This document shows positions 37,180 to 50,069 of a DNA stretch of 64,000 bases, piece by piece. Under the pieces are notes generated by a model. The model was not told where the DNA came from. It saw only the letters and a program-made list of their open reading frames with translations, and searched no databases. Position 1 is the stretch's first letter, and each line of letters opens with the position of its first letter. The DNA lies in the NCBI RefSeq assembly GCF_963259705.1, contig NC_081844.1, positions 50,887,501 to 50,951,500 on the forward strand, in the 5' to 3' direction. The DNA is from Myotis daubentonii (taxonomy: Eukaryota > Chordata > Mammalia > Chiroptera > Vespertilionidae). Position numbers and translations under genes: made by a program.

Positions 37180-37400
37180 TTAATAACTGTTCATTGAGCA
37201 CTTTCTAGGTGCTAAGCCTTGAAAGAGTTATTTGCCTTATAGGACAAGTAACACAAACTTGGTCATTTCAAGGACTGTACAACCTTAAGGACCATACAGA
37301 ATAAGATCCAGGAGACCTGAATTCCTGCCCCAGCTCTGCCACCAATCAGCCATGTTGGTTTATCCCCAATCCTTCAATGATGTTCTTCAAGCTCACTTTT
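37180..37400 (+). mobile_element. MIR fragments
   Basis: cattgagcactttctaggtg and gagacctgaattcctgcccc followed by tctgccaccaatcagcc match MIR in two pieces. Diverged. Confidence 0.55.
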
Positions 37401-37505
37401 AGCTCACAGATTCCAGAATTTTTCACTGAGAATACTAGTATAAGTAAACAATTCATTAGATATGACCACTAAGTACCAGCATTTGGAGTAACATGAATAT
37501 GTTTT

Positions 37506-38376
37506 TTAATATCTACACTAATAAAAGAGAAAAATGGTAATTGGCGTACGACGATACCCTTTTCATTGGCTAATCAGGGCTATATGCAAATTAACTGCCA
37601 ACTAAGATTGGCAGCTAACTGCCAACAAGATGGCGGTTAATTTGCATATGTAGGCACAATGCAGGGAGGCGAAAGGGAAAGCAGGAAGAAGCCCCCTGCC
37701 ACTGACAGTGATCGGAAACCCAGGGGGGAGCTAAGAGCTGGGGGGCAGGGCAAAGGCGGCCCTGGGGCCGCCTTTGCCCTGCCCCCCAGCCATGATCGGA
37801 GAATCAGGCGCCTTTGCCACCCTGGCCAGTGATAGCAGGAAGTAGGGGTGGAGCCAGCGATGGGAGCTGGGCACGGTCGAAGCTGGCAGTCCCAGGAGCT
37901 AGGGGTCCTTTGCCTGGGCCTAAAGTGAAGCCCACGATTGCAGGGCCGCTGCAGCTGTGGGTCCCCGCTGCCCGGGCCGGACACCTAGGCCAGAGGTGTC
38001 AGGCCTGGGCAAGGGGCCGATCCTGCAATTGGAGAGTGATGGGGGTCAACGCCTGAGGGCTCCCAGTATGTGAGAGGGGGCAGGCTGGGCTGAGGGACAC
38101 TCCCCCCCACCCCACACCCAGTGCACGAATTTCGTGCACCGGGCCCCTAGTGTGTATATATATATATATATTTTATTGATTTCAGAGAGGAAGGGAGAGG
38201 GAGAGAGAGAGAGAGAGAGAGAGAAACATCAATGATGAGAGAATAATTGATTGGCTGCCTCTTGCATGCCCCCTACTGAGGATTGAGCCCACAACCTGGG
38301 CATGTGCCCTTGACCAGAATCAAACCCGGGACCCTTCAGGCCAATGTTCTATCCATTGAGCCAAACCAGCTAGGGC
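37506..38376 (-). mobile_element. VES SINE, reverse, split by Helitron
   Basis: Body at 38157-38376. Its target duplication tgaatatgtttt is at 37494-37505 and 38377-38388, so the left copy lies on the far side of the Helitron. The SINE was therefore in place first and the Helitron entered its A/T-rich tail. Confidence 0.88.
37512..38150 (+). mobile_element. Helitron, 639 bp, with large palindrome
   Basis: Starts TCTACACTAATAAAAGAG after A37511 and ends gtgcacgaatttcgtgcac hairpin, CCGGGCCCCTAG, then T38151. Near the 5' end a ~17-bp inverted pair (atgcaaattaactgcca and tggcggttaatttgcat) forms one stem. At 37738-37789 two perfect 25-bp arms flank a 2-base centre. GC content is well above the flanks. 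No Rep/helicase. Confidence 0.95.
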
Positions 38377-38388
38377 TGAATATGTTTT

Positions 38389-39355
38389 ATTATTATATGT
38401 AGTTTTACTTTGAAAGGACTTTGGCCATCTTTTAGAGATGACTTTTCCCCACAAATATTGGGGTCTGGACTACCCCAACCCCAATTCTTCATCTGGCTTT
38501 ACATGTCTGCATCATTTGAACTCTGTCTCCAGATATTCAAGCCCTCCTGGATTTTTCCCATTACTCCCATAGCTCGTTTTCTTTAAAAAAAGGTTCAATT
38601 ATACCATTTTCTCTTCTAAGAATCATCTTAATTTTTTAAATGGCATGCCTAAGAGAAATATTTAGAAAAACATTTTCAGGCAGAGTTGAATTTAAATTAT
38701 CCTCCAAATACTACATTCAGTCCTTTTCTTACTGTAATATTTTATCTAAAGGCACACAAGAATTAATCAATTGCTTTTATTATGTGACTGCAAAGTATCA
38801 ACTCTACTGCCTTCAATAAAGAACCAATAATTACTTTTATAACATTAAGTCATCTGTAAAGATAATAGCAATTGAGACTTTCATGCACCTATGACTAATC
38901 CATTATAAACCAAAGTCAATCTTAAAAATGCAATTCCAGAGTAAGTGCCATTACAGTGATTACAAATAAGAAACAAGGAGAAATTTGGCTATAGATGAAA
39001 AGGAAAATTGATTTTATATTGTGGGTCAATATAAATAAATAAAATTACATCCTCCCCCCCATATATATATTTTGTGTACAAATAACTGTATGCTCCATTC
39101 CATTCTCTTTAACAGGGTAACTCTTTATAAAAAGATTGGATAACTCTCAAAATTATGCTTATTTTTCTATTTCTATTAATTTCCTGACATGTTTAACCTA
39201 AGCAAGAAAATATTTTCAGCAAATTGAGCAATCGAAAACTCAAGTAAAAAGTCAAGTAGGGACTCAAGTGACTTAAAGAACTCTGACAACTTACATATAC
39301 ATATACCATGCTGCTTTAAGTTTCCCATCTCTTCTTTGCTTCAAACCACCATGCA
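38389..39355. other. AT-rich unannotated DNA
   Basis: No recognised feature. Confidence 0.4.
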
Positions 39356-39474
39356 AGCTCCTCCTCCCTCCTCCTCCTCCTCCTCCTCCTCCTCCTCCTC
39401 CTCCTCCTCCTCCTCCCTCCTTTCCCTCCTCCTCCTCCTCCTCCTCCTCCTCCTCCTCCTCCTCCTCCTCTTTC
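39356..39474. repeat. (CCT)n microsatellite
   Basis: Two CCT arrays split by ccctcctttccctcct. They give poly-Ser/poly-Leu frames on the plus strand and poly-Gly/poly-Arg on the minus strand, none real. The array adjoins the 3' side of the minus-strand pseudogene and could have grown from its A-rich tail. Confidence 0.95.
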
Positions 39475-39479
39475 TTTTA

Positions 39480-40098
<619 letters not shown>

Positions 40099-41326
40099 CA
40101 TTTTTTAAAATCTTTATTGTTGAGAGTATTACAGATGCCCCCATATTTTTAATAAAAGCCATTAGCTTCTTCCTCTGCCTGCCTCTATATATTTTAGAAA
40201 TAAGTGCTTCCTCGCTACTCTTATTTTAGGTCCCATCAATCACTCTACCAAGAAATAGCTTCCGCTATAATAAAATTTTAATTTTCCTTTTTGTATTTTT
40301 ATGTGTTTGTACAAAGTTTTCATTAGATATTTTGACCCAGTGGTCAGTAAGCACACATTGATACCCTGAGTTCAAGCCTTTGATTATTATTTGGCCACAA
40401 TGCTCATTTTCTTATAATGGTTTGTCAAGATGATACATGTTTGAGGTTTGGCCATGAGGCCTAAAATTGAGAAACTCCTCCTTTCTATGGATCTTACACT
40501 GGGTTCAGCAGAAAGCAGAGCCTGAAGCATAGAATCATATGCTACTACTTTCTTCATAAGTAAATGCAATCCCAGCCAATGGGAGCATTAGACAGGGGAA
40601 GTGAAATAGGGCAGGAGAAAGTGATAACGGCTAAACGTGACTACAGTCTCACAGGACTGCCTTCTGAGTAGCCATATGAGCTTCACCTTAAAACATTCCA
40701 TCGGGGCCAGGAGAGGGGGAATTGTTTATCTACTATCTCCCTTTTCCACTAGTCAGAAGCTTTTATGATGAAAGCTTACAGCCCTCACACTTCTGAGCTT
40801 TGCCTTCATGACTGCTAAGCATCCCACACTTGGAGGCAACAAAGAAGCCCTTTGGCAGGGGCATAAGGTGAGCGGCTGTCTGGTTGCACCTACGTGAAGT
40901 CTAGTGGAGTCTGTAACTGAGTAACTCAGTAATGGCTGAAACAGAAAGACTGAGCGCATCTGCAGTGATAAGTGAGGGGTGTCTGATAAAATGTGGAGCA
41001 TTCACATCTTTTGGGAGAACAAGTTTTTAACAACATATCTACAAAATCTATTCTGAGATCTATGTTGTAATCTTTTTTTTTTCTAAAAACGTACATTGCA
41101 AGATAAGAGGGAGATAGGAAGGCAAATGGAAGAGAGCAATAGAGGAGAAAAGGAGATAGAGAGACACAGAGAGACAGAGTCTGAATTATGATATGCCCTC
41201 TCCGCTGTTCTAATTCTACCCAGAGAGGCAATTACCCATTCTCAACAATGCGGTGTATGCCTTTAAAGAATGCTTGTTACTCTTTCTTACATTTCACTCA
41301 ACATTTTTTACAAAAACAGAATGATG
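40099..41326. other. Unannotated DNA
   Basis: 40105-40160 resembles a short bat retroelement piece (aaaatctttattgttgagag then tattacagatg). The rest is unplaced. Confidence 0.35.
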
Positions 41327-41490
41327 AGCCCTGGCCAGGTGAGTCAGTTGGTTGGAGTGTCATCCTGTAGACTAAAAGGTTGTGGGTTTGATTCCTGATC
41401 ATGGCACTTTCTTAAGTTGTGGGTTCAATCCCTGGTCAGGTCATGTATGGAAGGCAACCAATTGATGTTTCTCTCACATGGATGTTTCTT

Positions 41491-41530
<40 letters not shown>

Positions 41531-41570
41531 TTCCTCTCTAAAAATCAATAATAACATATCCTTGGGTGAG
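41327..41570 (+). mobile_element. VES SINE
   Basis: Head agccctggccaggtgagtca, a duplicated box-B-like stretch, and a TC microsatellite (41494-41528). The A-rich tail ends near 41570; the boundary is approximate. Confidence 0.88.
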
Positions 41571-42164
41571 GATTTTAAAAAAATGACACATGTATTTGTC
41601 AGTGCCTTGCTATTTTCTCTTTAGAGGTTTATTTTATTAATAATAGGTTTACTGTTATTTGAGTTAATCCTTGGAAAGGGGACATTAAAGAAACAGCTAG
41701 TTATAAATAGCTCTCTAAAGCACTCTCTAGGTAAGGCCAGGACTTCCCTTTCCTAACCCAGGTTTTTGTTTACCAAGAAGCCTTGTCTTGGCATCAGAAT
41801 GAACGCAGCCTCTGACCTTCCTACAGGAACCTTTAATCACTGTGGGCATGTCCCAAATTCAAAGGCCACTGCCCATCCCCTGTGGGTTCTTTACAGACCA
41901 GTGCTTAGAGCCTCAGTTTTGTTGATTAGAGCAGTAGAATGTGTGGGGAGACAGCTAATTTCAGAGGAAAGGATGTGTGCTGGTCAGGCTGCTGACATTC
42001 CAGGATAGGAGGCCCAGAGCATAAGAATCTCAACATATGTGGACGTGATGATGCAGTTACCTATCTATCCACTTGCACTATCAAAGCTGCTCTGCTCCAG
42101 CAGAGACATTGAGAGATAGATATCATAACCACTTTTATCTTGTCCACAAAGTTTTTTTATTATC
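41571..42164. other. Unannotated DNA
   Basis: No repeat family or gene recognised. Confidence 0.35.
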
Positions 42165-42660
42165 ATCTGTTCAAATTATCTATTCCTGCATAACAAACTC
42201 CTCAAACTTATTATCTGAAATGACAATATCTTTTTTTGCTTATATATTTCGGAGGTCAGGAGTTTGGACAATGTGCAGTACAGAGAGCTTGCATCTAGTC
42301 TGATGTGTCTGGGGCCTCAGCTGGTAAAATGTGAAGGAATGAAGGTGACTCAAAGAACTGGAGGCTTCTCCCCTCATAAAGTCAGGCATTAGAACTGGGA
42401 TGATTTAAAGCTGAGCTCAGCCTGGACTGTCCATGCTACATGTGGCCTCTCAGGATAACTTGGGAATCTCAGAATGAGCTGTGGTTCCCAGAGAGAGAAT
42501 CTGAGAAGAAGAGTGAGTGCTCCAAGAGACCAAGGCAGAAGCTGCAGGGCTTCCTCTGACCTGGCCTGGGAATTCCTGCCACATCAGCTTTGGAGCATTT
42601 TGTTGGTTCCAAAGTGGGTCCCTAAAACCAGCCCAGATTTCCGGAGAACAGCATGAGAGC
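42165..42660 (+). mobile_element. Old interspersed repeat, LTR-like
   Basis: Same family as 31527: ctattcctgcataacaaact, aggtcaggagtttggaca, and later tctgggaccccag-like blocks. Extends through gggcttcctctgacctggcc. Subfamily unknown. Confidence 0.5.
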
Positions 42661-43008
42661 CCCACCCTTAATAGGGGATGGCACAGTCACAGTGCTCAAG
42701 AGCAGGTACAATGTGAGATGTTGTTGAGGCCAAACTGAAAAAAGACAGTCTATGCATATCACCCTAAAATACTGCACACTTAGTCAACACAGGAAGTCAT
42801 TGGTAAACAATATTACATGTCTAAAGGTGAAGAAATTAAAGAGATATACTTACAGCTATACAAAGATCAGGACCTAGAGGAAATGAACAATTGACCTATA
42901 CTATGGCTATAATACTACCCCATATATCAAATTATGGCTACAATTTTTCCATTAAACACTGGTGGAAGAGTAAGGTTATTTAGTGACCAATATACTTGAC
43001 CTAATGGT

Positions 43009-43220
43009 TAGGGGCAATCAGGCAGGCAGGCAGGCAGGCAGGTGAGTGATTAGGAGTCAGCAGTCCCGGATTGCGAGAGGGATGTCTGACTGCCGGTTTA
43101 GGCCTGAACCTGCAGGGATTCCTGTGGGATCAGGCCTAAACCAGCAGTTGGACATCCCCTGAGGAGTCTTGGATTGGAGAGGGTATAGGCCAGGCTGAAT
43201 TTCATGCACTGGGCCTCTAG
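43009..43220 (+). mobile_element. Helitron 3' fragment
   Basis: Begins in the ggcaatcaggcaggcagg tandem unit and ends aatttcatgcactgggccTCTAG followed by T, so the 3' end is present but the TC end is missing. Includes ttaggcctgaacctgcagg with its inverse catcaggcctaaaccag-type partner, a partial hairpin. Confidence 0.85.
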
Positions 43221-43896
43221 TCAAAATATAAGCACCAATCCCAAGGTGCACTGTGAGAGCAAATGCTCCATCATTAAAGCTTTTAAAATATCTGCATAGT
43301 AATGGCTGCATGATGATTACGATAATAATGGTGACAGCGATTCCTGGTATAAAAATGATTATAATGTTCTCATAGACAATCATTTTTGTGGCTCTGACAG
43401 TTTCACTGCATGTTATCAAAGGTTCAAACAAATTCTCAAGCAGCTTCTGAAACTCAAGCTAAATTTCCATATGCAAAATAATTATTTCATATGTCAAGAG
43501 GAAAATAAATAGAACAAGAATAATTGAATAATGATTTTTAAGAAATTCAGTAATATATTCTGCATTGTTTCCTGGGGATGATGAATTGTCCAATGTTTAC
43601 CACTGGCCGTGTAAGATCAGGAAAACATTTGTTAAAAAAATATATATATATCAGTGGGGAATGTCTCATTTTTAAAGCCATTGTTACTTACTCCTTTACA
43701 TTTATTTCTTCTCTATCCAGGAGGGTTAAAAAACAGTCAAGATCACTATACGCTATACTGTTTTACATATGAGGACATAGAGAAGCAAAATTTGCCACAC
43801 CAAAATGTGTCTCTCTGGCATGAGAAACATTTTATTTTTAATAAACAAAACGCTCAGGTAGAAACTTTGGTCTTCCCAAAATTGCCTAAAAGAATT
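43221..43896. other. Unannotated DNA
   Basis: No gene or family recognised. Confidence 0.35.
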
Positions 43897-44312
43897 TAAG
43901 ATAAGGGCTGTCTGGGGAAGAACTATCACCATGGACAGCTATAGCATAACATGAACTAGGTGTGACAGACAGAGGAACCTATAGCAAGGCTATGGGATCA
44001 AAGTCCTATCTGTGACCCACTGTCTATAAATAGCCCAGCAAACATTTGTTTACTAAACACTAACTCTTACATATCCCTGTGAACTGTCTTATTTCCCTCT
44101 GAAGTCCCAGATTCCTACCTTTTTCCTTACTCCAAAATGACATGTATACCTGCTTTTGCCTTTCTGTCTCTGGAATTTTCATTCTTATGTGAATTCCCAA
44201 GTGTATGTATTAAAACTTGTTTTCTCCTGTTAACCTGCCTTATGTCATTTTAATTATATGATCAGTCATAAGAGCCAAGAGGGGAAGTGGGTAGGGGATC
44301 CCTTTCCCGACA
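43897..44312 (+). mobile_element. Old LTR, endogenous retrovirus
   Basis: Promoter-like ctataaatagcccagc (44023-44038), then a 3' part gtattaaaacttgttttctc and acctgccttatgtcatttta, ending at cttttccc-type gacaa. The order resembles ERV1-class LTRs. Boundaries approximate and no duplication found. Confidence 0.55.
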
Positions 44313-44465
44313 AGGAACTGATCCCCCGCAAAGAGATTCTTCCTATCTTACTATCACAGGTCTAAGTGTCTTATCTAGATGGGAAGATTATGGATTCATG
44401 AAATTTAGCATTATATGATGGTGTCTTAGAATTTTATGGCATGATTCTCAAAATTCAAAGACTCC

Positions 44466-44686
44466 GCCGGAACCGGTTTGGCTCAGTGGATAGAGCGTCA
44501 GCTTGCGGACTGGAGGGTCCCAGGTTCGATTCCGGTCAAGGGCATGTACCTGGGTTGCGGGCCTATCCCCAGTGGGAGATGTGCGGGAGGCAGCTGATCG
44601 ATGTTTCTCTCTCATCGATGTTTCTAACTATCTCTCTCTCCCTTCCTCTCTGTAAAAAATCAATAAAATATATTTTAAAAAAAAAT
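44466..44686 (+). mobile_element. VES SINE
   Basis: Near-consensus VES: aaccggtttggctcagtgga, cccaggttcgattccggtca, gatcgatgtttctctctcat. Target duplication attcaaagactcc versus tttcaaagactcc either side. Intact tRNA-like A and B boxes make this one of the younger-looking copies. Confidence 0.96.
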
Positions 44687-44829
44687 TTCAAAGACTCCAA
44701 AAGCTTTCAATTACATGATCTCATTTTTATCCCACCATATTCCTGGGGTTGGGGAGATCTGGAATATCACCTTGATTTAACCTAGGCAAGGTATGAGGCA
44801 CGAGAGAATTAATGAACACATGGCAATGG

Positions 44830-44955
44830 ATCATGGCATGATGGAAAGGCTAGATGTGGGCTTCAGTGTGGATTCTGCTGCTCTCTGGACCATTAATCTA
44901 AGCTCCGTAATCCTTAGGTCCTTCTTCCCCTTTATTCTAACTTGGGGATGGGCTA
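44830..44955 (+). mobile_element. Possible MIR fragment
   Basis: gtgtggattctgctgctctc and aagctccgtaatccttaggt fit the MIR 5' half. Diverged. Confidence 0.45.
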
Positions 44956-45168
44956 TAGCTCCAGTACCTTGAAGTATCCCTATAGCTCAACTCCCTCTTT
45001 AAAGAATAAAATGGCATTCACTTGTAGAATACACAAATGTGTAAGTTAATAAGTGAATGAGTGCATGAAAACATTGGGACTAAAATTCAGTGTGGTTAAC
45101 TTTCAGGCCTTTCCCCTGTCCTTTTCCTTTATAAACATAAAAAAATAACTATGTGAACTTTCATCATG

Positions 45169-45381
45169 ATAGGAAAGTCCCTCGGCATCTGAGGGGAATT
45201 GGTTTTAGGATCCCCCCACCCCAAAGATCCAGGGATGCTCATGTTCCTTATATAAAATGGTGTAGCATTTGCATATAACCAAATGCACAACCTCCACTAT
45301 ATTTTAAATGATCTCTAGATTAATTATAATTGATTGAATCTACAGATGTGAAGCCTGCACATACACAAGGCCTACTATACT
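45169..45381 (+). mobile_element. MER2-type Tigger fossil
   Basis: agtccctcggcatctgaggg, gatgctcatgttccttatat, aaaatggtgtagcatttgca follow MER2 order, ending gatgtgaagcctgcacat. Internally deleted. Confidence 0.8.
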
Positions 45382-46057
45382 ATTACTAATAACAAACCCA
45401 AGTAGTAATAAAAATTAGAACATTTAATAATTATTTCAAAATAAATTAAAGGAAAACAACTACCAGTTACTTTTAAGAATTTCACACACCAAAAAAAAAA
45501 AAAAAAATGGCTAACTATATATCTTGGGAACTGAAAAATGAAGAAAGTGCAATATTTATGTTATGCCAAAATCCTAATGCAAAGTTTGTGTGGTAAAGCT
45601 CCTAATTAGAAGCTTAAATTATAGACTATATTTGGAGGATTGACAGAGATGTTCCTTTTTAAAGGGCAAAATATGTTTTGACTAAATGAATCACTGAAAA
45701 GCATGTTTTAAGAAACATTCTCAAAAATTCATAAGTTCATCTGTTAGACAAGAAATGCAAAGTATATTGGCTAATATAACCTTTTCTGTATCTCATTAAA
45801 ACATCTCGAGAACAGTTCATTCTGAATACTTTGTTGCCTCTTTTAAAAAAATCACATAACCTACTTTAGTTGAAAATATAAACTTTCAGTAAAATTGTTA
45901 TGAATTTAAACCACTGTTAAAATATCATTGAATATACAGAGCACTATGATTTGGGAAATCCCAGTTCCACAAGATATTTAGAAAGAATTATCATCCATGA
46001 ATTCAGAATTATCATCAATTAAAATACTTCCTCCCTTATGATATGTATTACTGAATG
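45382..46057. other. AT-rich unannotated DNA
   Basis: Contains a short poly-A run at 45489-45507. Nothing else recognised. Confidence 0.4.
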
Positions 46058-46070
46058 GAAAACACCATTG

Positions 46071-46290
46071 CCGCAACCAGTTTGGCTCAGTTGATAGAGC
46101 ATCGGCCTGCGAACTGAAGGGTCCCAGGTTCGATTCCAGTCAAGGGCATGTACCTTGGTTGAGGGCACATCCCCAGTAGGAGGTGTGCAGGAGGCAGCTG
46201 ATCGATGTTTCTCTCTCATCGATGTTTCTAACTCTCTGTCTCTCTCCCCTCCTCTCTGTAAAAAATCAATAAAATAAATTTTTTAAAAAA
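46071..46290 (+). mobile_element. VES SINE
   Basis: Near-consensus. Perfect 13-bp target-site duplication gaaaacaccattg at 46058-46070 and 46291-46303. Confidence 0.97.
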
Positions 46291-46488
46291 GAAAACACCA
46301 TTGTTCTTAGATTGCTTAGAAAATATCTCATTTTAAAAAATATTTTGCAAGAGAAAAAGAAATGTTTCTAACATCTTTCTCTTGAATCTAAAGTTTTAAA
46401 GATGCAGCTGATGAGGAAAATAAGACATTTTTGGGCGTGAGACCAGCAGCCTGATTCTGTACCTAATTAGTATCCCTAATGCACATTC

Positions 46489-46910
46489 CTGTTAGCCTAT
46501 AGTCTAGCTGCCCTTCCTTAAATAATCTGGTCTTGCCTATTTACCTGAATACTCCCATTTTACAGAGGCCATAAACCATGAACCATACACAACCCCCGGA
46601 GGGGGTTATCAGCCCTGGTGCCAGGCCAGGCCTTTAGGTGTGGTCTCACGGCCCCCATCCCAACACATGGGGCTTTTTGCAAAGCCCGCGAAAGGTCTGG
46701 AAGTTTGATCCATGTATGGGGGATAAAGAAACCAAAGGGTATAAAGAGAAAGCTTCCTCCATAGTGGCTGGCTCAGGATTTGGAAACAGGCTCCCCTGAG
46801 TCATGGTACTAGTACATCTGGAAATAAATGGGTTTTTCCTGATTCTCCGGGTACTCCTGTATATTTTTTGGACACCTGGTAAATTCTGTAACACAACTAG
46901 CTCTGTACTT
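46489..46910 (+). mobile_element. Old LTR, endogenous retrovirus
   Basis: Begins tgttagcctatagtctag (start approximate). gggtataaagagaaag (46738-46753) looks like a promoter; ctggaaataaatgggttttt (46819-46838) carries a poly-A signal. The end is ggtaaattctgtaaca. LTR-like layout but no clear target duplication. Confidence 0.55.
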
Positions 46911-47389
46911 TTTAATGTAAATTCAAAACCACAGTAAAAATGAATTCATTCAGAGTCTCAAAGTACTTTATAAGCAATAAGTGGCAAATGCTGAGATTAT
47001 TCTCACATTACAGAAAACCTACTATAGCAAGGACTGCTATATTCATTAATTCTATCCTCATAAATTTTCTTAAATCCTTTTGGGAATCACATGAGCAATA
47101 ACTAAATCAAAACCTATCCATATATTTATTCAACAAATAATTATGAAGTATCATATGAAGAGTTTATTTACATCCTTTGAGTGCTTATCAAGATGAAGAA
47201 GATATGGATTCTTCCATTAAGAAAACTTAAGGACAAATGGACAAAGAGGACATGTAGCTCCTACAAGGCAGAAAGTAGTGAAACATACAGATAAAGTGGG
47301 AATTTAGATTAAGAAATGGATTGAATTACTTGATATTACTGGGAAGAGAGAAAGCTCTGAGCTCTATCTTTAAAATATGGGTTTGCTTT
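46911..47389. other. Unannotated DNA
   Basis: No feature recognised. Confidence 0.35.
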
Positions 47390-47900
47390 TTGTCATATGG
47401 GCATGAGGAGAAAAGCATTCTGGGACACTGAGGCAGGAAAAAGCGTAAGCAAGGACTCTGAGAAAGGAAAACATGTGGTGAGTATGTGCAATTGAAGCAG
47501 CTTAGTTCAGCAGGACGGAAGGGTTGTGAATAGAATAGAAAAGATAAAGGGGGTAATGCCTAGACACCTCATAATTGAGGGTCCTGAATCTAAAACAATG
47601 TAAGTTAGACTTTATGTTGTATGTATTAGGGGATCCACTGAAAAGTTATTAGTAGGGGAAGGACTAACAGAACTGTATTTCAGGAAGTTTTATCCCAACA
47701 ACGCGTAAAAACTAAATAAGGAAGAGCCAGGTGTCAGGAAGAACAGTAGAAGCTTCTATGAAATGGGCCAGGAAATTAGATTCTGACCTAGAGCATAGTC
47801 ACTTGGGATCAAAGAAAAAACTAATGGGAGCTAATGGAATTGATGTGTAAGGCAAGGAAATGAGCAAACAGAAGATGATTTGGTGACTGGATGGAGATCC
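47390..47900 (-). mobile_element. Old LINE L2 fragment, reverse
   Basis: aaagcattctgggacactga, aagcaaggactctgagaaag, tagggggatccactgaa-type blocks and gatggagatcctg follow reverse L2. Diverged. Confidence 0.55.
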
Positions 47901-47954
47901 TGCTGACAAAGTGGAAAACTGGGAGAGAGAATGTTAGGGAGGGAAGCGTTGGCC

Positions 47955-48105
47955 AAAAGAACAATTACTGAACACCTCCAGACACAATTCTAAGCTCCTT
48001 GCTTGTGTTATCCGAGTGCAACTGAGGCAGTTAAGGTGATTTGCCTTAGGTCACACAATTACTAAGTAAGATTCTGGAAAGATAATCAGTTCAGTCTGTG
48101 TCATA
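47955..48105 (+). mobile_element. MIR SINE
   Basis: ttactgaacacctccagaca, caactgaggcagttaaggtg, ttgccttaggtcacacaatt and actaagtaag follow the MIR core. Confidence 0.75.
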
Positions 48106-48912
48106 CTGAGTTAGAGGAAGAGGTATAGAATGCAGGTGACAGTACTGAGTAATAAATTCGGAATACTAGAAAGAGCAGTAGATACACAACAAATCTGGGG
48201 TGAGTCGCATGCATAATGAAAGCCATTAAATTACAGAACATTAATGGAAAGAACACAGCATTAAAGCAATAAGGGGAAAGAGATAGTCAAAGAAAATAGT
48301 ATTATCACAATTAGCTAGTTATAATATTAATAATAGGAGGAGAGCAAAGGGGAGTCCAGACATCATAAGCATGGTCATCTGGGCAGCTTCACCAGGAAGC
48401 TACAGCTTCACACTTCCCCGGAAACCACTGGTCCATTCCCTGCAGGTCACTGAGGAGGGTATCAAACAAAGAGGGAGATGGACACAATTGGCTAGGGGTT
48501 GAAGCCACTGCAAGCACACAGAACCTTGAAGGGTTAAGTGGTTAAGCTCCTGGTTATAATCCCAAAGAATTCCCTTGATCTTGCTTCACTCTTGCTCTCT
48601 TGCTCCACAACCAGCACTCCCCCATCATGTGGCCTTAAGAAGCCCCATGGCCCGTGGCCATGTGGACTCCACACACAGAATGCTGGACTGGAGTATGAAG
48701 TAGAGACCCTGGGCAGTGGCCTTCATGCCGCACTGAAGACAAAAATGGACTTTCCATGGCGGGATGGACGGAAATGCAACATTGGAAGCCCAGGGGTTAA
48801 ATTCCATGGCTCCTCCTCCTGTGTGAGTTTCAGGAAATTCCTTTCCTGGCAACATCACAAGAACTCCACTTCTGCTACCAGAGGGGAACACAAGTGGGAA
48901 CCCTCTGTGGTT
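48106..48912. other. Unannotated DNA
   Basis: Contains a 144-codon plus frame (48538-48972) and an 88-codon minus frame (48625-48891). Neither shows a domain or codon pattern I trust. Somewhat GC-richer than the flanks. It adjoins an LTR, so it may be part of an old retroelement. Confidence 0.3.
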
Positions 48913-49526
48913 TGTGGGGTTCTTGGGGGCACTGCTGAAATAAGCATTTGCAGAAGTCCCATGGGAGGATGAGAAGTAGCAGAAGATTTTATTGGCATAG
49001 AGTTACATTCCTTGGGTTGTAATGTCCCATTTACTCCAAGCCAGTCCTGAAAGAGGGGCAGCTGGGAGGCCAGTGTCCAGAGTTTCCATTCCAGGTTGCA
49101 GCCGGGTGAAGTTCAGCATTCAGATTAAAGTCTATTAAGTCCATGGGGGAAGCCCAACATGGCCTTGTGCCATGTGGGCAGAGGGGTCACAGGAGCCAGG
49201 CACCCTGGAGGCAACAGAGAGTGGTTGCTTTGTCTAGAAGTTTATATATTTAGATTTCCCACACTCGCAGTGGCCACGCCCATCCTGGCCAATTACCTGT
49301 TTCCAGGTATGACTGACTGACGGGCACGCATTTTCCTCCGTCACAGACTTCATTGGGCATGTTTCTAAACTGCCTTTGTCCATGAGCAGAGAACAGATTT
49401 GGACAGTGTAAAATGTAGCTTTTTGGCAAAGCTGTATAAAAAGCATGCCTATATTTAGTCTTCCCTTTTACTTCTTTCCTGTTAAATATGGTATCACTTC
49501 CACCACCAGTAACAGATAGGGGACAC
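48913..49526 (-). mobile_element. Probable LTR, reverse
   Basis: On the minus strand an LTR layout is visible: promoter-like aaatatataaact (about 49243-49255), a poly-A signal in ccaataaaatctt (about 48983-48996), and an end ccaagaaccccaca. No matching target duplication, so boundaries are approximate. Confidence 0.5.
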
Positions 49527-50061
49527 AGAGGGTACCCCACCAATATCAATAAAAGGTAAGCACTTTTTATCTTTTAGAATTTTTATCTCACAAAGATAGA
49601 AGATGCACTGAATATGAAAAATATGAAAGACAAACCCTAAAACTGCACAGGCCACATAGTTTAAGTATTATTTGATCTCATTTTGTAAACTGAGAAGTTA
49701 ATCTAGAGGAAAAATGGTAACTGAATTTTCCACTTCAAGATTTCTTAATTAATAAAACTAACACCACATACATTATATTAATAAATGATATTTATTTTAA
49801 TTACATTTTGAGAACTTATTTCTCATCCCAGGTTGATAAATAGTTTGATAATTAATCATAAATCTCATAAAACATGATAAATTGCAGTTTGATTTTTTAA
49901 TTACCTAATAATTAATAGCACTATATGTTACAACTAATTTAAATTTTTAAAAATTGCTAGAATCTAGAGAAATAGAATGCTAAAGCATTTTAACAACATT
50001 GACTAGAACAAAAAAAAAAGAAAAATATAATGTACAAGGGAAATAAAGAAGAGGAAGAATC
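49527..50061. other. AT-rich unannotated DNA
   Basis: Nothing recognised. Confidence 0.4.
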
Positions 50062-50069
50062 AATTAAGG

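Noticed and set aside
44466..44560. Possible tRNA gene
   Set aside because: The tRNA-like A and B boxes are the VES SINE head; no full cloverleaf of a functional tRNA.
48538..48972. 144-codon plus-strand frame, the longest here outside simple repeats and known transposons
   Set aside because: No domain, no paralogue or splice context, and an overlapping minus frame. It borders an LTR, so a non-coding explanation is preferred.
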